Below are positions 5,903 through 6,899 of a DNA stretch of 6,899 nucleotides, piece after piece (position 1 is the first letter of the stretch; each line of letters opens with the position of its first letter). This DNA comes from Rhizobacter sp. (GTDB lineage Bacteria; Pseudomonadota; Gammaproteobacteria; Burkholderiales; Burkholderiaceae_C), in assembly GCA_025351675.1 (NCBI GenBank), contig JANXVK010000210.1:1-6899 (forward strand), read 5' to 3'. Made by a program: the position numbers and the translations under genes. The notes beneath the pieces were generated by a model. It saw nothing but the letters and a program-made list of their open reading frames with translations, did no database searches and was not told the DNA's origin.

Positions 5903-6899
5903 CGTCAACGGGACCAGCGCCGGGCGGCTCCCACGCGGGCCCGCATCTCCTCTGGGGATCGACCGACGCACCCGTCGGTCGGAGGGCGGTCATTCCTCGA
6001 CCGATCGACATCGTCTGCATGGGCCGCGCGGCGGTCGACCTGTACGGCGAGCAGATCGGCGGCCGGCTCGAAGACATGCGCTCGTTCGCGAAGTACCTCG
6101 GCGGCTCGCCGGCGAACACCTCGGTCGGCGTTGCGCGGCTCGGGCTCAAGCCCGCCATGCTCACGCGCGTCGGCGACGAGCACCACGGCCGCTTCGTGCG
6201 CGAGCGCCTCGCGGCCGAGGGCGTCGACGTGAGCCAGGTGCGCACCGACCCGAAGCGGCTGACCGCGCTGGTCTTCCTCGGCATCCGCGACCGCGAGACC
6301 TTCCCCCTGCTGTTCTACCGCGACCAGTGCGCCGACATGGCGATCGACGTGACCGATGTCGACGCATCGTTCATCGCGTCGGCCGGCGCGCTGCTGCTGT
6401 CGGGCACGCACCTGTCGCAGCCCGGCACGCTGGCGGCGTGCCGCAAGGCGATCGAGTGTGCGAAGGCTGCCGGCACGCGCATCGTGCTCGACATCGACTA
6501 CCGCCCGGTGCTGTGGGGCCTGACGAGCCCGGGCCTCGGCGAACAACGCTACGTCGCCTCGGCCGAGGTCAGCGCCGAACTGCAGCGCATCGTCGCCGAC
6601 TGCGACCTGATCGTCGGCACCGAGGAAGAGATCCGCATCGCCGGTGGCGAGGCCGACGCACTCGACGCATTGAAGCGGCTGCGCGCGCTGACCGACGCAA
6701 CCCTCGTGATGAAGCGTGGCCCAATGGGCTGCGTGGTGTTCGACGGCGCCATTCCCCACAGCGTCGACGACGGCCTGACCGGACCCGGCTTCCCGGTCGA
6801 GGTGTTCAACGTGCTCGGCGCCGGCGACGCGGATCTCTTCCTCGGTGCCGACGATCAGGTCGCAGTCGGCGACGATGCGCTGCAGTTCGGCGCTGACCT
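5899..6899 (+). CDS. iolC: 5-dehydro-2-deoxygluconokinase (IolC), interrupted near the end
   Basis: A PfkB/ribokinase-family kinase that phosphorylates 2-deoxy-5-keto-gluconate in cytoplasmic myo-inositol catabolism. Visible: DIVCMGRAAVDLYGEQIG (37-54) with substrate-site Asp47, KYLGGSPANTSVGVARLGL (65-83), FLGIRDRETFPLLFYRDQCAD, VLDIDYRPVLWGL (196-208), IVGTEEEIRIAGG (238-250), TLVMKRGPMGC, and the anion-hole/catalytic GAGDA (307-311, Asp310). The start ATG overlaps the regulator stop (ATGA); it gives an unusual 35-residue leader, but no in-frame ATG, GTG, TTG or CTG lies between it and the conserved domain. True iolC sequence ends at about 6831: the next 22 codons (DLFLGADDQV...) are an antisense copy of 6566-6634, so the C-terminal part is missing. 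In many Proteobacteria IolC is fused to a DUF2090 domain; whether that holds here cannot be seen. Confidence 0.88.
   Translation, partial: MTSTGPAPGGSHAGPHLLWGSTDAPVGRRAVIPRPIDIVCMGRAAVDLYGEQIGGRLEDMRSFAKYLGGSPANTSVGVARLGLKPAMLTRVGDEHHGRFVRERLAAEGVDVSQVRTDPKRLTALVFLGIRDRETFPLLFYRDQCADMAIDVTDVDASFIASAGALLLSGTHLSQPGTLAACRKAIECAKAAGTRIVLDIDYRPVLWGLTSPGLGEQRYVASAEVSAELQRIVADCDLIVGTEEEIRIAGGEADALDALKRLRALTDATLVMKRGPMGCVVFDGAIPHSVDDGLTGPGFPVEVFNVLGAGDADLFLGADDQVAVGDDALQFGAD
5960..5981 (+). repeat. Strong hairpin at the start of iolC
   Basis: CGACCGACG (5960-5968) and CGTCGGTCG (5973-5981) form a perfect 9-bp GC-rich stem closed by a CACC loop; a T-G wobble can extend it by one pair. It lies in codons 21-28 of the iolC frame, before the conserved domain begins. 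No T-run follows, so it is not a typical intrinsic terminator. It could slow translation or stabilise RNA between the regulator and iolC. Confidence 0.55.
6566..6636 (+). repeat. Inverted repeat, internal arm (within iolC)
   Basis: This 71-bp stretch is the genuine iolC sequence encoding roughly EVSAELQRIVADCDLIVG and the following TEEEI. Its exact reverse complement forms the last 71 bases of the window. The match extends to 6644 with a single mismatch at 6637. Confidence 0.95.
6829..6899 (-). repeat. Inverted repeat, terminal arm (fold-back junction)
   Basis: Exact reverse complement of 6566-6636, separated from it by 192 bp. The 8 bases before it (6821-6828) also match the inverse of 6637-6644 apart from one base, so the junction sits in an 11-bp near-identical patch (CCGGCGACGCG against CCGGCGATGCG). 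Such microhomology at a sequence end is typical of template-switch or assembly chimeras. The conserved protein reading stops making sense exactly here. Confidence 0.95.

Noticed and set aside
5960..5981. Hairpin as a rho-independent terminator after the regulator gene
   Set aside because: No T-run follows the stem, and it lies inside the only available reading frame for the iolC N-terminus.
5905..6759. A 284-codon open frame on the minus strand opposite iolC
   Set aside because: Antisense shadow. It was useful only because part of it reappears as the apparent C-terminus of IolC, which exposed the inverted repeat.
1..6899. tRNA or rRNA genes, CRISPR arrays, insertion sequences
   Set aside because: No cloverleaf-like sequences, regularly spaced repeats or transposase-like products were seen; almost all of the window is accounted for by ordinary protein genes.

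Overview
The window looks like chromosomal DNA of a GC-rich betaproteobacterium, probably Burkholderiales. Third codon positions are strongly G/C, genes are tightly packed and often overlap, and the livFGM-type and iolC products resemble proteins of that group. This placement is by eye; no search was run.

Layout. Positions 1-1246 (minus strand) hold a small stress-type cluster, in transcription order: a DinB/YfiT-fold protein, an ECF sigma factor, and the first 26 codons of a probable anti-sigma factor. A divergent flavin reductase gene (1288-1797, plus) follows. Positions 1778-4916 (minus) hold an operon of a branched-chain-amino-acid-type (HAAT) ABC transporter: livM permease, livG ATPase, livF ATPase, and a fourth gene encoding a short ABC-like ATPase. 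That fourth protein keeps Walker A, Walker B and the H-loop but has no signature motif and almost no helical subdomain. No livH permease or periplasmic binding protein lies in the window. A 119-bp AT-rich divergent control region (4917-5035) separates livM from an RpiR-family regulator (5036-5902, plus). The regulator overlaps iolC (from 5899) by an ATGA junction.

How the parts may work together. The RpiR-iolC pair points to myo-inositol catabolism, with the regulator sensing a sugar phosphate through its SIS domain. A clean sigma70-like promoter and a 14-bp perfect palindrome of the form CGAA-N6-TTCG lie before the regulator gene, so it is probably autoregulated. The same region must also contain the livM promoter, so the transporter may belong to the same regulon, but its substrate cannot be read from sequence.

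The last 71 bases are an exact reverse complement of 6566-6636, inside the same iolC gene. The true iolC sequence therefore breaks off just after its GAGDA motif, and the rest of the apparent reading frame is antisense iolC. This looks like a fold-back chimera at a contig end, though a real inverted duplication is possible. The two most interesting items are the signature-less fourth ATPase and the terminal inverted repeat.
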